64,000 nucleotides of DNA from positions 806,001 to 870,000 of the forward strand of contig NZ_LR134508.1 in the NCBI RefSeq assembly GCF_900638335.1, written 5' to 3'. The DNA comes from Campylobacter lari (GTDB lineage: Bacteria > Campylobacterota > Campylobacteria > Campylobacterales > Campylobacteraceae). Below, piece by piece: positions 9,321 to 18,793 of the stretch (position 1 is its first letter; every line of letters starts with the position of its first letter). Below the pieces are notes generated by a model, which had not been told where the DNA came from, ran no database searches, and worked only from the letters and a program-made list of their open reading frames with translations. The translations under genes and the position numbers were made by a program.

Positions 9321-9342
9321 AGGAAGAATTTTTATTCTTCCT
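9321..9342 (+). terminator. intercistronic hairpin after mccA
   Basis: A 9-bp stem (AGGAAGAAT with ATTCTTCCT) with a TTTT loop begins 4 bp after the mccA stop and has no long T tail. It may be a leaky terminator or an mRNA-stabilising stem that makes mccA more abundant than the next gene. Confidence 0.5.
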
Positions 9343-9361
9343 TGTAAATAAGGAGTTGGTC

Positions 9362-11428
9362 TTGAAAAATTTAATCACTAGACTTTTTATTGTTCTTTTT
9401 ACTCTTTTTACACCATCAGGATTTTTATTTGCTGAAGCTAATGGAGAAATTGGGTCAATAGAAGGTGTTAAAACAATTAGTTTAGCTCAAGCTCAAGATA
9501 TGCTTGATCAAAACAATACTTATTTTTTCGATGTAAATTCAGAGCAAGATAGACAAGCTAATGGATATATACCTAATTCTATATCAACTTATGTAGAAAA
9601 TTGGGAAAGTTTGCTACCTAGTGACAAAAATGCAAATTTAGTATTTTATGGCTTAAATCGTTTTAGATTTGAAGCTTCACAAGCAGCAGCAGTAGCCATA
9701 GAGCTTGGCTATAAAAATTCAGTTGTTATGCTTGATGGTATAGAATCATGGGCAACATCTGGAAGAAAAGTGGAAAAAATAAACACTGTAAAATGGGAAA
9801 AAGCTAAAGATGTGATAGAATTTAAAGATACTATCCATTCAAGGTTTAAATTTAGTGATACTCCATCTTGCCGTGATTGTCATGCTCAAAAAGGTAAAGG
9901 TATTAGAGCAGATATTGCTGCGAGTAAAAATTTAATTAATCAAAAATGTGCCACATGTCATGAAAAAGCAAGCAGTGCTTTAGCAAAAAGTGCGCATGGA
10001 ATTGAAAATTTCTTGCCTGCTCAAAATGGAGAAAAGAAAAAAGAAAAGCCATCTTGTGCAACTTGTCACTCAGTGCATGTAACACCAAAGCATTCAGGAA
10101 TTTTTTCTCAAAAACAACTAGTAGATCAAAAATGCGCACAATGTCATAAACAAAAAACTCAAACTTTCCATATGACTTTTCATGGTAAAGGCATGGTTTT
10201 AAGCACTCCAGGTGAAACTCCAAGCGTTGCTACATGTTCTGATTGTCATGGCAAGCATAATATTTTAAAATCTAGCGAAAGAAATTCAACACTTTCACCA
10301 ATCAATCGCGTTGAAACCTGCAAATCATGTCACCCAAATTCTAATGAAAATTTTGCAAATTGGATGGCACATGCTGATCATAGTGATGGAGAAAATTATC
10401 CAGGATTACACGGAGCTTATATTTTTATGACAGCTTTGGTGATTTCTGTATTTGTATTTTTTGGAGCTCATACCATACTTTGGTGTTTGCGTTTAATAGC
10501 TATGCGTGTAAAATATCCTAAAGAATGGAAAGAAGCAAGAAAAGCAGCACATGAAGATAAAATCAAAGTAAGAAGATTTAGTACTTTCCATAGAATTCAA
10601 CACTTCTTTATGGCAACTAGCTTTTTGGGTCTTGCATTTTCAGGATTACCACAAAAATTCTATGATGCACCTTGGGCTAAACCTATGATTGATTTAATGG
10701 GTGGTGATATTATTAATGCAGCTACTATTCACCATATATCTGCTATTATAATGTTTGCAGTATTTTTCTCACATATTGGTGAAATTATTATTGTAAATTG
10801 GAAACGTCGTGATGTAGCAAGAGATCCTGTCACCGGAAAACTAAGCTTTATGAAAGTATTAAAAGCTACTTTTGGTCCTGATTCTTTAATGCCTAATTTA
10901 CAAGATCTTAGAGATATGAAAGATCATTTTAAATGGTTCTTTGGTTTTGGTCCAAGACCTCAATTTGATCGTTGGACTTATTGGGAAAAATTTGATTATT
11001 TGGCAGTATTTTGGGGTATGTTTATTATTGGTATTTCAGGGCTTATTTTATGGTTTCCTGCTTTCTTTGGTAAATTTTTACCAGGTGAGGCAATCAACTT
11101 AGCAACTCTGCTCCATTCCGATGAAGCTTTACTTGCAACAGGGTTTATTTTTGCTATTCACTTCTTTAATACTCATTTTAGAGCAGATCGCTTCCCTATG
11201 GATATGGTGATTTTCTCAGGAAGTATTAGCGAAGAAGAAATCAAACAAGAAAGAAGCGTATGGTATAAACGCTTAAAAGAAAGTGGAAAATTAAGCAGTT
11301 TATATGAAAATAAAAGTAACTTCAAAACATACCAATGGTTGGCAAAACTTGCAGGATTTGCAATGTTAATCACTGGTTTGGTATTTTTATTTTTAATGCT
11401 TTATACTTTCTTTAACACCATCTTATAA
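9362..11428 (+). CDS. fused rhodanese-like / hexahaem cytochrome c / cytochrome b membrane protein, probable quinol dehydrogenase for MccA
   Basis: 688-residue protein in three parts, after an N-terminal signal or anchor (about 1-25). First comes a rhodanese-like domain (about 35-145). Its usual catalytic-Cys loop reads VFYGLNRFRFEAS, so the Cys is missing. Next are six CXXCH haem sites (about residues 170, 196, 232, 258, 292, 320). Last is a C-terminal b-type cytochrome with four to five membrane segments (about 352-685) and paired His residues, like the HydC/FdnI-type anchor. The layout recalls CbcL-type quinol oxidases. GGAG sits 6 nt before TTG 9362, so I prefer that start to TTG 9356. 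Function is inferred from domains and its place beside mccA. Confidence 0.75.
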   Translation: MKNLITRLFIVLFTLFTPSGFLFAEANGEIGSIEGVKTISLAQAQDMLDQNNTYFFDVNSEQDRQANGYIPNSISTYVENWESLLPSDKNANLVFYGLNRFRFEASQAAAVAIELGYKNSVVMLDGIESWATSGRKVEKINTVKWEKAKDVIEFKDTIHSRFKFSDTPSCRDCHAQKGKGIRADIAASKNLINQKCATCHEKASSALAKSAHGIENFLPAQNGEKKKEKPSCATCHSVHVTPKHSGIFSQKQLVDQKCAQCHKQKTQTFHMTFHGKGMVLSTPGETPSVATCSDCHGKHNILKSSERNSTLSPINRVETCKSCHPNSNENFANWMAHADHSDGENYPGLHGAYIFMTALVISVFVFFGAHTILWCLRLIAMRVKYPKEWKEARKAAHEDKIKVRRFSTFHRIQHFFMATSFLGLAFSGLPQKFYDAPWAKPMIDLMGGDIINAATIHHISAIIMFAVFFSHIGEIIIVNWKRRDVARDPVTGKLSFMKVLKATFGPDSLMPNLQDLRDMKDHFKWFFGFGPRPQFDRWTYWEKFDYLAVFWGMFIIGISGLILWFPAFFGKFLPGEAINLATLLHSDEALLATGFIFAIHFFNTHFRADRFPMDMVIFSGSISEEEIKQERSVWYKRLKESGKLSSLYENKSNFKTYQWLAKLAGFAMLITGLVFLFLMLYTFFNTIL

Positions 11429-11455
11429 CCTTATTCGCTATAATAGCGAATAAGG
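11429..11455 (+). terminator. strong terminator after the cytochrome b fusion gene
   Basis: A 12-bp perfect stem (CCTTATTCGCTA with TAGCGAATAAGG) with a 3-nt loop is followed by ACTTTTTTAT. It begins directly after the stop codon. The next two genes may need read-through or their own promoter. Confidence 0.85.
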
Positions 11456-11490
11456 ACTTTTTTATCCTGAATATTTTTAAGGATTTTATA

Positions 11491-12090
11491 ATGTTTAAAA
11501 CAATATTCTTGTTTAGTATTTTAAGTATTTTTTTCATAGCTTGTTCTAATGAAGAAAAAATTGATTCTAATTTAATCTCAAATGGCACTCAATATACAAA
11601 AGAAAATTCACAAAAAGCAAATGATTTAGACAAAAAATCTTATGAAGAAATAGCTCATTTATTTAAAGATAATACAAATATAAAAAGTAATAATAAAAAT
11701 ATTTTAATTATCTTTAGTGCAAACCACTGCTTATACTGTGATAAATTAAAAGAAGAAATCAAAAACAATAAAAAATTACAAGAACTTATAAAAGATGAAT
11801 ATAGTTCTTATTATATTAATATAAGTTATAAAAAAATTCATACATTTTATAAAAACCATAAAAGTGATTTAAGCACTAATGAACTCTCAAATATTTACAA
11901 TATAGTAGCCACACCTACTATAATAATACTTAATGAAAAATATCAAACATTATTCAACTATCCTGGATTTATTAGCGCTAAAAGACTTAGCGCTACAATG
12001 GAGTTTTTAAATCAAAAGGAAAATCAAGATTTAGATGAGCAAACAATAGGACAAAAACTCATCCATTATTATAAAGAAAATAATATTTAG
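11491..12090 (+). CDS. thioredoxin-fold lipoprotein
   Basis: 199-residue envelope protein. A lipobox ends at Cys18 (FFIAC), so it is probably anchored in a membrane. A thioredoxin-like domain (about 65-180) carries a CLYC redox motif (Cys80, Cys83) and a cis-proline loop VATPT. It is close to SoxW/TlpA-like reductases. It lies between a multihaem fusion gene and a haem lyase, so it likely keeps haem-binding cysteines of the apocytochromes reduced. It is Lys/Asn-rich and poorly conserved outside the active site. Confidence 0.8.
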   Translation: MFKTIFLFSILSIFFIACSNEEKIDSNLISNGTQYTKENSQKANDLDKKSYEEIAHLFKDNTNIKSNNKNILIIFSANHCLYCDKLKEEIKNNKKLQELIKDEYSSYYINISYKKIHTFYKNHKSDLSTNELSNIYNIVATPTIIILNEKYQTLFNYPGFISAKRLSATMEFLNQKENQDLDEQTIGQKLIHYYKENNI

Positions 12091-12104
12091 TAAAAAGGAT
12101 ATTG

Positions 12105-14804
12105 ATGCGTTATTTTTTTTCTTTTGCAATGAGTTTTTTATTAATGAGTATATATGTTATAGCTTGTGCTGTAGCAACTTTCATAGAAAATGATTTTGGT
12201 ATTAGTGCTGCTAAAGCTTTGATTTACAACAATGCATGGTTTGATATGCTACATTTATTATTAGGTTTAAATTTGATCGGAGTAATATTATATAATAAAC
12301 TTCTTCAAAAGAAAAAATATTCAATTTTACTCTTACATTTATCATTTATAGTGATTTTAATAGGTGCTGGACTTACTAGATATTTTGGTTTAGAAGGCGG
12401 TATGCATATTAGAGAAGGAGGAATTTCTAATACTATAGTTACTAGGGAAGAATTTATAAAAATAATAGATTTTGATACAAATTCAAGTTTAGAATTTCCT
12501 ATTAGCTTCACACCACTTACTCAAAAACATTTTGAAAAAATCATTGATTTAAGCGACCAAAAACTAACTATAAGCTCTACTGGCTATACCCCACAAAAAG
12601 ACTCTATTACTCCTGCTAGCTTAGAATTAAATATCCATTATAAAAATACAAATAAACATATAGTTTTAAATCCAAATTTCACCGGCAAAGAAATAATGCA
12701 ATTTAATATACAAGGTAAAAATTTTGGTATCAACTGGGGGCCAAGAGAAATTAAGCTTCCTTTTGCATTACTTTTAGAAGATTTTATACTAGAACGCTAT
12801 TTAGGTTCTATGAGTCCATCTTCTTATACTTCAAAAATTCAAATCATAGATGAGCAAAATAATATTAAATTAGATTATGATATTTTTATGAATAATGTTC
12901 TTGATTATGGCGGGTATAGATTTTTTCAAAGTTCTTATGATCAAGATGAGCAAGGCACTATACTTTCAGTCAATAAAGATCCTGGTAAAATCCCTACTTA
13001 TATAGGTTATACATTATTGATTTTAGGATTTTTATGGGTTTTATTTGACAAAAACTCAAGATTTCATCGTTTAAGCATTTATTTAAAAAAAGGTCAAAGT
13101 TTTGTATTGTTTATTTTGCTTTTTGCAAATTTACAAACTCCACTTTTTGCACAAGAAAATAAAAATGAAATTTTAAATTTAATCTCGAATTTGCAAAAGA
13201 ATTCCTATGAGCATTCTTTAAATTTTGCAAGATTACTTGCGCAAGATCATAATGGTAGAATCAAACCTTTAGATACTTTGGCAATGGAATTTGTTTATAA
13301 AATCACTCAAAAAGAAAAATTTTTAAATCTTCACTATGATCAAATTTTTCTAGCAATGATGATTTATCCTAAAGAATTTAGAAAAATCAAAATGATAGCT
13401 ACAAAAACAAGCAAGCTAAGAGAATTAATAGGCACAGATATAAATGAAAAATACATAGCATTTGATGATGTGTTTGATAATGGGGTATATAAGCTTAGTA
13501 ATTATGTAGAGGAAGCTAACCGCAAAAAGCCCTCGCTAAGAACTAGCTTTGATAAAGATTTGCTAGCTTTAGATGAAAAAATAAATCATGCATATTATAT
13601 TTATAGTGGTCAAGCTTTAACTATTTTTCCTGATATTAATGAGCAAAGTTTAAAATGGTACTCACCGGTACAAATTTTACCTTTTGCAAAAGAAGATGTA
13701 GAACGTTTGCAAATGCTTTTAGTTAGCTATTTTTTACAAGTTCGCAATGGTATTGAAAATAATCAATGGCAAGATGCAAATGAAATTTTACAATCTTTAA
13801 AAGACTTTCAAAATCATTATGGAAGCAATGTTTTACCGCCAAAAGAAAGATTAGATCTTGAAATATTGCTTAATCATTATAATATCTTTGATAATCTAAC
13901 TTTTGTTTATATTAGCTTTGCATTAGTATTTTTCTTCTTAAGTTTTTATACTATATTAAAAAATATTTCTTTATCTGCCTTTGTATATAGATTTTTTTAC
14001 ATCATTTTAAGCATATGTGTAATCATACATGCACTAGCTTTAATCATTCGTTGGTATGTAGGTGGACACGCTCCTTGGAGTAATGCTTATGAAAGTATGA
14101 TTTATATAGCTTTTGCTTGCGCGATAAGTGCTGTGATATTTTTTAGAAAATCTCTTTTAGCTCTATGTGGCGCGAGCTTTTTAGCAGGTATTTCACTTTT
14201 TGTAGCTCATCTTGGATTCATGGATCCTCAAATTGGAAATTTAGTACCTGTCTTAAAATCTTATTGGCTTAATATTCACGTGTCTATTATAACGGCAAGC
14301 TATGGATTTTTAGCACTATGTTTTATTATAGGTATTTTAAGTTTAATTCTTTTTGCTTTAAGGGGTAAAAATAAAAATATAGATTCAAATATCATCAAAC
14401 TACACTGCGTTAATGAAATGTCTATGATAATAGGACTTGCAACGCTTACAATAGGAAATTTTTTAGGCGGAGTTTGGGCCAATGAAAGCTGGGGAAGGTA
14501 TTGGGGTTGGGATCCAAAAGAAACTTGGGCTTTGATTTCTATTGTAGTTTATACTATGGTATTACACTTAAGATTTATTTTTAAAACTTATTTTATTTTT
14601 GTTTTTACAAGTGCTAGTGTTTTAGCCTTTTATAGCATATTAATGACTTATTTTGGAGTAAATTTTTATCTCTCTGGGCTTCATTCTTATGCAAATGGTG
14701 ATGCTTTTCCTATACCAACTTTTGTGTATGTTTTGATTGTGCTTAATTTTGTTTTAATTATAAGTGCAGGGAGAAAACGAGATTTAAATACGCCTAGTTT
14801 TTAA
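12105..14804 (+). CDS. CcsBA-type cytochrome c haem lyase, probably dedicated to MccA
   Basis: 899-residue fused system II cytochrome c synthase of the inner membrane. The N-terminal ResB/CcsB half (about 1-330) has three to four membrane segments and a large periplasmic domain. The C-terminal CcsA half (about 600-899) has the haem-handling WWD segment WGRYWGWDPKETWALI and conserved periplasmic His in GGHAPW and NIHVS. AAGGAT precedes the ATG at 12105; a TTG three bases upstream is less likely. In Wolinella succinogenes a special lyase, CcsA1, attaches the odd haem of MccA. Placement here two genes after mccA suggests the same role, with the general lyase elsewhere. Confidence 0.85.
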   Translation: MRYFFSFAMSFLLMSIYVIACAVATFIENDFGISAAKALIYNNAWFDMLHLLLGLNLIGVILYNKLLQKKKYSILLLHLSFIVILIGAGLTRYFGLEGGMHIREGGISNTIVTREEFIKIIDFDTNSSLEFPISFTPLTQKHFEKIIDLSDQKLTISSTGYTPQKDSITPASLELNIHYKNTNKHIVLNPNFTGKEIMQFNIQGKNFGINWGPREIKLPFALLLEDFILERYLGSMSPSSYTSKIQIIDEQNNIKLDYDIFMNNVLDYGGYRFFQSSYDQDEQGTILSVNKDPGKIPTYIGYTLLILGFLWVLFDKNSRFHRLSIYLKKGQSFVLFILLFANLQTPLFAQENKNEILNLISNLQKNSYEHSLNFARLLAQDHNGRIKPLDTLAMEFVYKITQKEKFLNLHYDQIFLAMMIYPKEFRKIKMIATKTSKLRELIGTDINEKYIAFDDVFDNGVYKLSNYVEEANRKKPSLRTSFDKDLLALDEKINHAYYIYSGQALTIFPDINEQSLKWYSPVQILPFAKEDVERLQMLLVSYFLQVRNGIENNQWQDANEILQSLKDFQNHYGSNVLPPKERLDLEILLNHYNIFDNLTFVYISFALVFFFLSFYTILKNISLSAFVYRFFYIILSICVIIHALALIIRWYVGGHAPWSNAYESMIYIAFACAISAVIFFRKSLLALCGASFLAGISLFVAHLGFMDPQIGNLVPVLKSYWLNIHVSIITASYGFLALCFIIGILSLILFALRGKNKNIDSNIIKLHCVNEMSMIIGLATLTIGNFLGGVWANESWGRYWGWDPKETWALISIVVYTMVLHLRFIFKTYFIFVFTSASVLAFYSILMTYFGVNFYLSGLHSYANGDAFPIPTFVYVLIVLNFVLIISAGRKRDLNTPSF

Positions 14805-14811
14805 ACTAGGC
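14792..14811. terminator. bidirectional terminator containing both stop codons
   Basis: The palindrome GCCTAGTTT / AAACTAGGC with a 2-nt loop contains the TAA of the haem lyase gene (plus) and the TAG of the 74-residue gene (minus). A run of T follows on the plus strand. Confidence 0.75.
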
Positions 14812-15030
14812 TTTGCTTTTTTCTATTTCTTGAAGTGCTAGAATAAGATCTTTTAAATTTTCATAAGGAATATGAACTTTCCAATCTATCCCATTTTCCT
14901 TTTTTAATGCCACACCTATACTTAACACATCATTACTTCCTATACCATAAGGATTAGAAAGATTACAAAGGCTTATTTCTCCACTTTTACTACCATGTAA
15001 TTCTATAGTTTTAAATATTTTTTTACTCAT
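14806..15030 (-). CDS. small conserved hypothetical protein
   Basis: 74-residue soluble protein with no membrane segment or signal. The second half ([22 protein letters not shown]) suggests beta strands followed by a helix, faintly like PC4/YdbC-type nucleic-acid binding folds, but this is weak. It overlaps lpxD by 8 bp as the last gene of an ilvI-ilvH-lpxD transcript. No function is claimed. Confidence 0.7.
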   Translation of the reverse strand: MSKKIFKTIELHGSKSGEISLCNLSNPYGIGSNDVLSIGVALKKENGIDWKVHIPYENLKDLILALQEIEKSKA

Positions 15031-15982
15031 GTTTATCCCTAAAAGCTGTGATAATTTTTGCTTGAAATTTCAACCAATCTTTTTGAAGCATAATAGGAAA
15101 ACCACCATAAACCCTAGCACCTTCTAAATTTTTAGTAACTCCACCTCTTGCGGCTATGGTAGCAAAATCTCCTATTTCTAAATGTCCACTTGTAGCGCTT
15201 TGTCCACCCATAGTAACATTTTTACCCAAAATACTCGAACCTGAAATTCCACTTTGAGCTACTATAAGACAATTTTCCCCTACTTCGCAATTATGCCCTA
15301 CTTGAACAAGATTATCAATCTTTGTGCCTTGCTTTATGATAGTACTTTCAAAAACCGCTCTATCAATAGTCGTACAAGCTCCAACTTCTACAAAATCTTC
15401 TAAAATAACATTGCCATTATGATAAATCTTATAATGCTCGCCATTTTTTGTATGCGCATAACCAAAGCCATCACTACCTATAACACAATTTGCTAGCAAA
15501 TGACATTTTTTACCTATTTTAGTGTCATTATAAATCACAACATTTGGATGAATTATAGTATATTCACCTATACTTACATTATCACCTATATAAGCACCTG
15601 CCATTATCACTACATGATCAGCTATTTGAACATTTTCGCCTATATAAACATTTGGCATAATCTTGGCACTTTTGGCGATTTTAGAATTTTTCTTTTCACT
15701 AGAGATTAAAGGTTTTGCAAAAAGCTTACTTAAAAGCGCAAAAGATAAATGTGGGTTATCAACGACTAGCTTAATGCAATCTTTTGAAACTAAATTTTCA
15801 AATTCTTTTGAGATCAATATAGCCCCAGCTCCACTGCTTGCTATTTTTTTAGAGTTTTTTTCTCCATCACAATAACTAAGTTCGGTAAAGCTTGCGTTAT
15901 TCAAAGAATTTAAAGCTGTAATTTCTATATCTTCTCCACAATATTCTATACCCAAAAATTTAGCAATTTCACTAATTTTCAT
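15023..15982 (-). CDS. lpxD: UDP-3-O-acylglucosamine N-acyltransferase LpxD
   Basis: Third enzyme of lipid A synthesis; it adds the N-linked acyl chain. In 319 residues, an N-terminal uridine-binding domain (about 1-95) is followed by a left-handed beta helix of hexapeptide repeats such as [17 protein letters not shown] and a catalytic His in QVGHNCEVG. The gene follows ilvH with a 4-bp overlap, the same order as in C. jejuni, though the pathways are unrelated. Confidence 0.93.
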   Translation of the reverse strand: MKISEIAKFLGIEYCGEDIEITALNSLNNASFTELSYCDGEKNSKKIASSGAGAILISKEFENLVSKDCIKLVVDNPHLSFALLSKLFAKPLISSEKKNSKIAKSAKIMPNVYIGENVQIADHVVIMAGAYIGDNVSIGEYTIIHPNVVIYNDTKIGKKCHLLANCVIGSDGFGYAHTKNGEHYKIYHNGNVILEDFVEVGACTTIDRAVFESTIIKQGTKIDNLVQVGHNCEVGENCLIVAQSGISGSSILGKNVTMGGQSATSGHLEIGDFATIAARGGVTKNLEGARVYGGFPIMLQKDWLKFQAKIITAFRDKHE

Positions 15983-16446
15983 TTTACCTCCATTAAAATA
16001 GAACCACTTCTAACTACACTAATAGGATTATACTTTTTCATAGTTTTTAAAAAGTTATCGATATTTTTTGCATCATCACTTGCCATTACTATGATAAACT
16101 CATCATCACTATAAGTTACACTGCCATTATAAGCTTTTAATATAGCATCTAAGCCTGCAAAATTTTCATTTAAAGCAATCTTTACTAAAGCTGTTTCTTT
16201 TTCTATAAAATCACTAGAATCAATTACCTTATAAGTAGGTATGAGTTTATGAAGTTGTTTTATGATTTGCTCGAAAACTTTTTCATCGCCTAAAGTAACG
16301 ATATTTATCCTTGAGAATTCTTTATCATCAAGTGGTGCAACAGTAAGAGATTCTATATTATAACCACGCCCCGAAAAAAGCCCAACAACGCGTGATAATA
16401 CCCCATGCTCATTTAATACAATGACAGAAATTACTCTTCTTTTCAT
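15979..16446 (-). CDS. ilvH: acetolactate synthase small (regulatory) subunit
   Basis: 155-residue regulatory subunit for the first common step of branched-chain amino acid synthesis. The N-terminal ACT domain ([27 protein letters not shown]) binds valine for feedback control. It overlaps ilvI and lpxD by 4 bp each. Length is normal. Confidence 0.95.
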   Translation of the reverse strand: MKRRVISVIVLNEHGVLSRVVGLFSGRGYNIESLTVAPLDDKEFSRINIVTLGDEKVFEQIIKQLHKLIPTYKVIDSSDFIEKETALVKIALNENFAGLDAILKAYNGSVTYSDDEFIIVMASDDAKNIDNFLKTMKKYNPISVVRSGSILMEVK

Positions 16447-18152
16447 TTTTTATCCTTGTTTTTATAGCTAGGTAAAATCATGTTATAAATAGCTCCACCT
16501 GCAGGCACCATAGGTAATACATCTTCATAACGATCTATAGCCACATTTAAAATGTAAGTTTTTTTAGATTCTAAGGCTGCTTTGAAAGCTTTTTGAAATT
16601 CTTCTTTGTTAAAGACATTACAACCCTCGCAATGAAAACCTTTAGCAATAGTAATAAAATCAGGTTGACTTGTTAAATCTGTATTAGAAAATCTTTCTTT
16701 ATAAAACATACTTTGCCATTGTCTTACCATGCCTAAAAAAGAATTATTTAAAATGATATTAATCACTTTAATTCCATAAGCACTTGCTGTCATTAGCTCT
16801 TGTATATTCATTAAAAAAGAACCATCGCCTACGAAATTTACCACCACTTCTTTACCCACAGCTAATTTAGCTCCAAGCGCAGCTGGTAAAGAATAACCCA
16901 TAGTTCCTTGTCCACCGCTTGTTGCAAGTTGTCTTGCATAATTAAAAGGATAAAATTGCGCTACCCACATTTGATGCTGCCCTACATCGGTAATTATTCT
17001 TGCATCAGGAGCTAATCTAGCACATTCTTCTATAACCCATTGAGGTTTTAAAACTTCATCACTATCTTCATAGATTAAAGGATATAACTGTTGATATCTT
17101 TGTAAAGTTTTAAACCATTCTTGGTATTTTGTATTATCAAAACTTTCTTTTTTTAATTCTTCTAAGGTATCTAAAATAACACTTTTAATATCCCCAACTA
17201 TAGGAAAATGTGCTTCGATGATTTTAGAAATAGAGCTTGGATCTATATCAATATGAACGATTTTTGCACCCTTGGCAAACTCACTTGTTTTACCGGTAAT
17301 CCTATCATCAAACCTAGCACCCACAGCAATGAGTAAATCACACTCACTTAAAGCAATATTTGCACAATAACTCCCATGCATACCTGCCATTTTTAAATTA
17401 AGCTCATCATCACTTCTTAAAGTTCCTAAAGCCATCAAGGTTTCAACTGCAGGAATTTGACAAAAATGAATTAATTCTCTTAATTCATCACTAGCATTAG
17501 AAGCTATACAACCTCCACCTAGGTAAAATAAAGGTTTTTGAGCATTTTTAATCAAACTTACTAATTTTTTAATTTGCTTGATATTTCCTTTATAAGTTGG
17601 CTTATAAGTTTTCATAGAAATTTCTTTAGGATAATGCCATTTACCTATAGCTGCAGTAACATCTTTAGGTATATCAATATGCACAGGCCCTTTTCTACCT
17701 GTTGTAGCAATATAAAAAGCTTCTTTTAAAATTTTAGGTAATTCTTTGATATTTTTTACTAAATAATTATGCTTTACACAAGGCCTTGAAATACCTATAG
17801 CATCGATTTCTTGAAAGGCATCAGTTCCTATTAAAGAATTTGCAACTTGAGCTGAAATTAAAACCAAAGGTATAGAGTCACTATAAGCAGTAGCTAAACC
17901 TGTAACTGTATTAGTAAAACCAGGTCCACTTGTAACTACTGCCACACCAACCTCACCACTCATTCTAGCATAAGCATCAGCACTATGCAAGGCTGCTTGC
18001 TCGTGTCTAACTAAGATATGTTTAAAATGAGTTTGCTTATAAATTTCATCATAAATATTTAAAGCCGCACCACCAGGATAACCAAAAACTACTTTAACAT
18101 TTTCTTCTTTTAATGCTTCACAAATCATTTGCGAGCCATTTAGCTCTTTCAT
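16443..18152 (-). CDS. ilvI: acetolactate synthase large (catalytic) subunit
   Basis: 569-residue thiamine-diphosphate enzyme that condenses two pyruvates to acetolactate. It shows the catalytic Glu in LVRHEQAA, the FAD-binding middle domain and the ThDP/Mg site GDGSFLMN followed by NNSFLGMV. First gene of the ilvI-ilvH-lpxD group, overlapping ilvH by 4 bp. A TATAAT on the minus strand (18188-18183) lies about 30 bp before the start. Confidence 0.95.
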   Translation of the reverse strand: MKELNGSQMICEALKEENVKVVFGYPGGAALNIYDEIYKQTHFKHILVRHEQAALHSADAYARMSGEVGVAVVTSGPGFTNTVTGLATAYSDSIPLVLISAQVANSLIGTDAFQEIDAIGISRPCVKHNYLVKNIKELPKILKEAFYIATTGRKGPVHIDIPKDVTAAIGKWHYPKEISMKTYKPTYKGNIKQIKKLVSLIKNAQKPLFYLGGGCIASNASDELRELIHFCQIPAVETLMALGTLRSDDELNLKMAGMHGSYCANIALSECDLLIAVGARFDDRITGKTSEFAKGAKIVHIDIDPSSISKIIEAHFPIVGDIKSVILDTLEELKKESFDNTKYQEWFKTLQRYQQLYPLIYEDSDEVLKPQWVIEECARLAPDARIITDVGQHQMWVAQFYPFNYARQLATSGGQGTMGYSLPAALGAKLAVGKEVVVNFVGDGSFLMNIQELMTASAYGIKVINIILNNSFLGMVRQWQSMFYKERFSNTDLTSQPDFITIAKGFHCEGCNVFNKEEFQKAFKAALESKKTYILNVAIDRYEDVLPMVPAGGAIYNMILPSYKNKDKK

Positions 18153-18182
18153 TATTTTACCTTTTTGCTTAAAATGGAAAAT

Positions 18183-18188
18183 ATTATA
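18183..18188 (-). promoter_or_regulatory. -10 box upstream of ilvI
   Basis: Minus-strand TATAAT lies 30 bp before the ilvI ATG, in an AT-rich gap that fits Campylobacter promoters, which often lack a -35 box. Confidence 0.5.
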
Positions 18189-18221
18189 ACGATAATTTAA
18201 TAAATATTATTTTATAAGGAG

Positions 18222-18245
18222 AGTTTCTTGAAAAATCAAGAAACT
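18222..18245 (-). terminator. terminator after oorC
   Basis: A 9-bp stem AGTTTCTTG / CAAGAAACT with a 6-nt loop overlaps the oorC stop codon and is followed on the minus strand by an AT-rich tract. Confidence 0.65.
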
Positions 18246-18793
18246 ACTTGTGCTTTTTTAGCGTATTCTATACCTAAATCAAAAGCTTTTGCATTTGCTT
18301 CTTTAGTTTTTGCAGGTACCATATCAAGCATAGTTTGTTTTAATGCATCAATATCAATACATTTGCTCATATAAGCAGCTATAGCTAGAGCAACGACTGA
18401 TTGAGTAGCTACATTCCCTACTTCTTCTTTAGCTATAGTAATAATAGGAATTTCAAAAATTTTCCATCTAGCATAATCTTCTTTGCTTGGGTGAACTAAA
18501 TTTGGCTCTACAACTATAACACCGCCATCACAAACACCATCTTTGAAACTATGATACCCCTTATCAGCAGTTGAAAGCATAAAACTAACTTCACCTTCTA
18601 CTGCATAAGGAAAAAAGATTTCACTTTCATCAATGATAATATCAACCTTAGTTGGTCCACCTCTAACTTGAGAAGTATAAGTAGAAGCTTTAAAAGCATT
18701 GCGCCCTTCTTTAATGGCAGCTTTAGCTAAAATTTCACCTGCAGTGATAACCCCTTGTCCACCTTCACCGCAAAATCTTAATTGATATTTCAT
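18236..18793 (-). CDS. oorC: 2-oxoglutarate:acceptor oxidoreductase gamma subunit
   Basis: 185-residue gamma subunit of the ferredoxin/flavodoxin-linked 2-oxoglutarate oxidoreductase, which replaces 2-oxoglutarate dehydrogenase in Campylobacter. The start contains the GEGGQGV motif of the family. It overlaps oorB by 4 bp and is the last gene of oorDABC. Confidence 0.93.
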   Translation of the reverse strand: MKYQLRFCGEGGQGVITAGEILAKAAIKEGRNAFKASTYTSQVRGGPTKVDIIIDESEIFFPYAVEGEVSFMLSTADKGYHSFKDGVCDGGVIVVEPNLVHPSKEDYARWKIFEIPIITIAKEEVGNVATQSVVALAIAAYMSKCIDIDALKQTMLDMVPAKTKEANAKAFDLGIEYAKKAQVVS

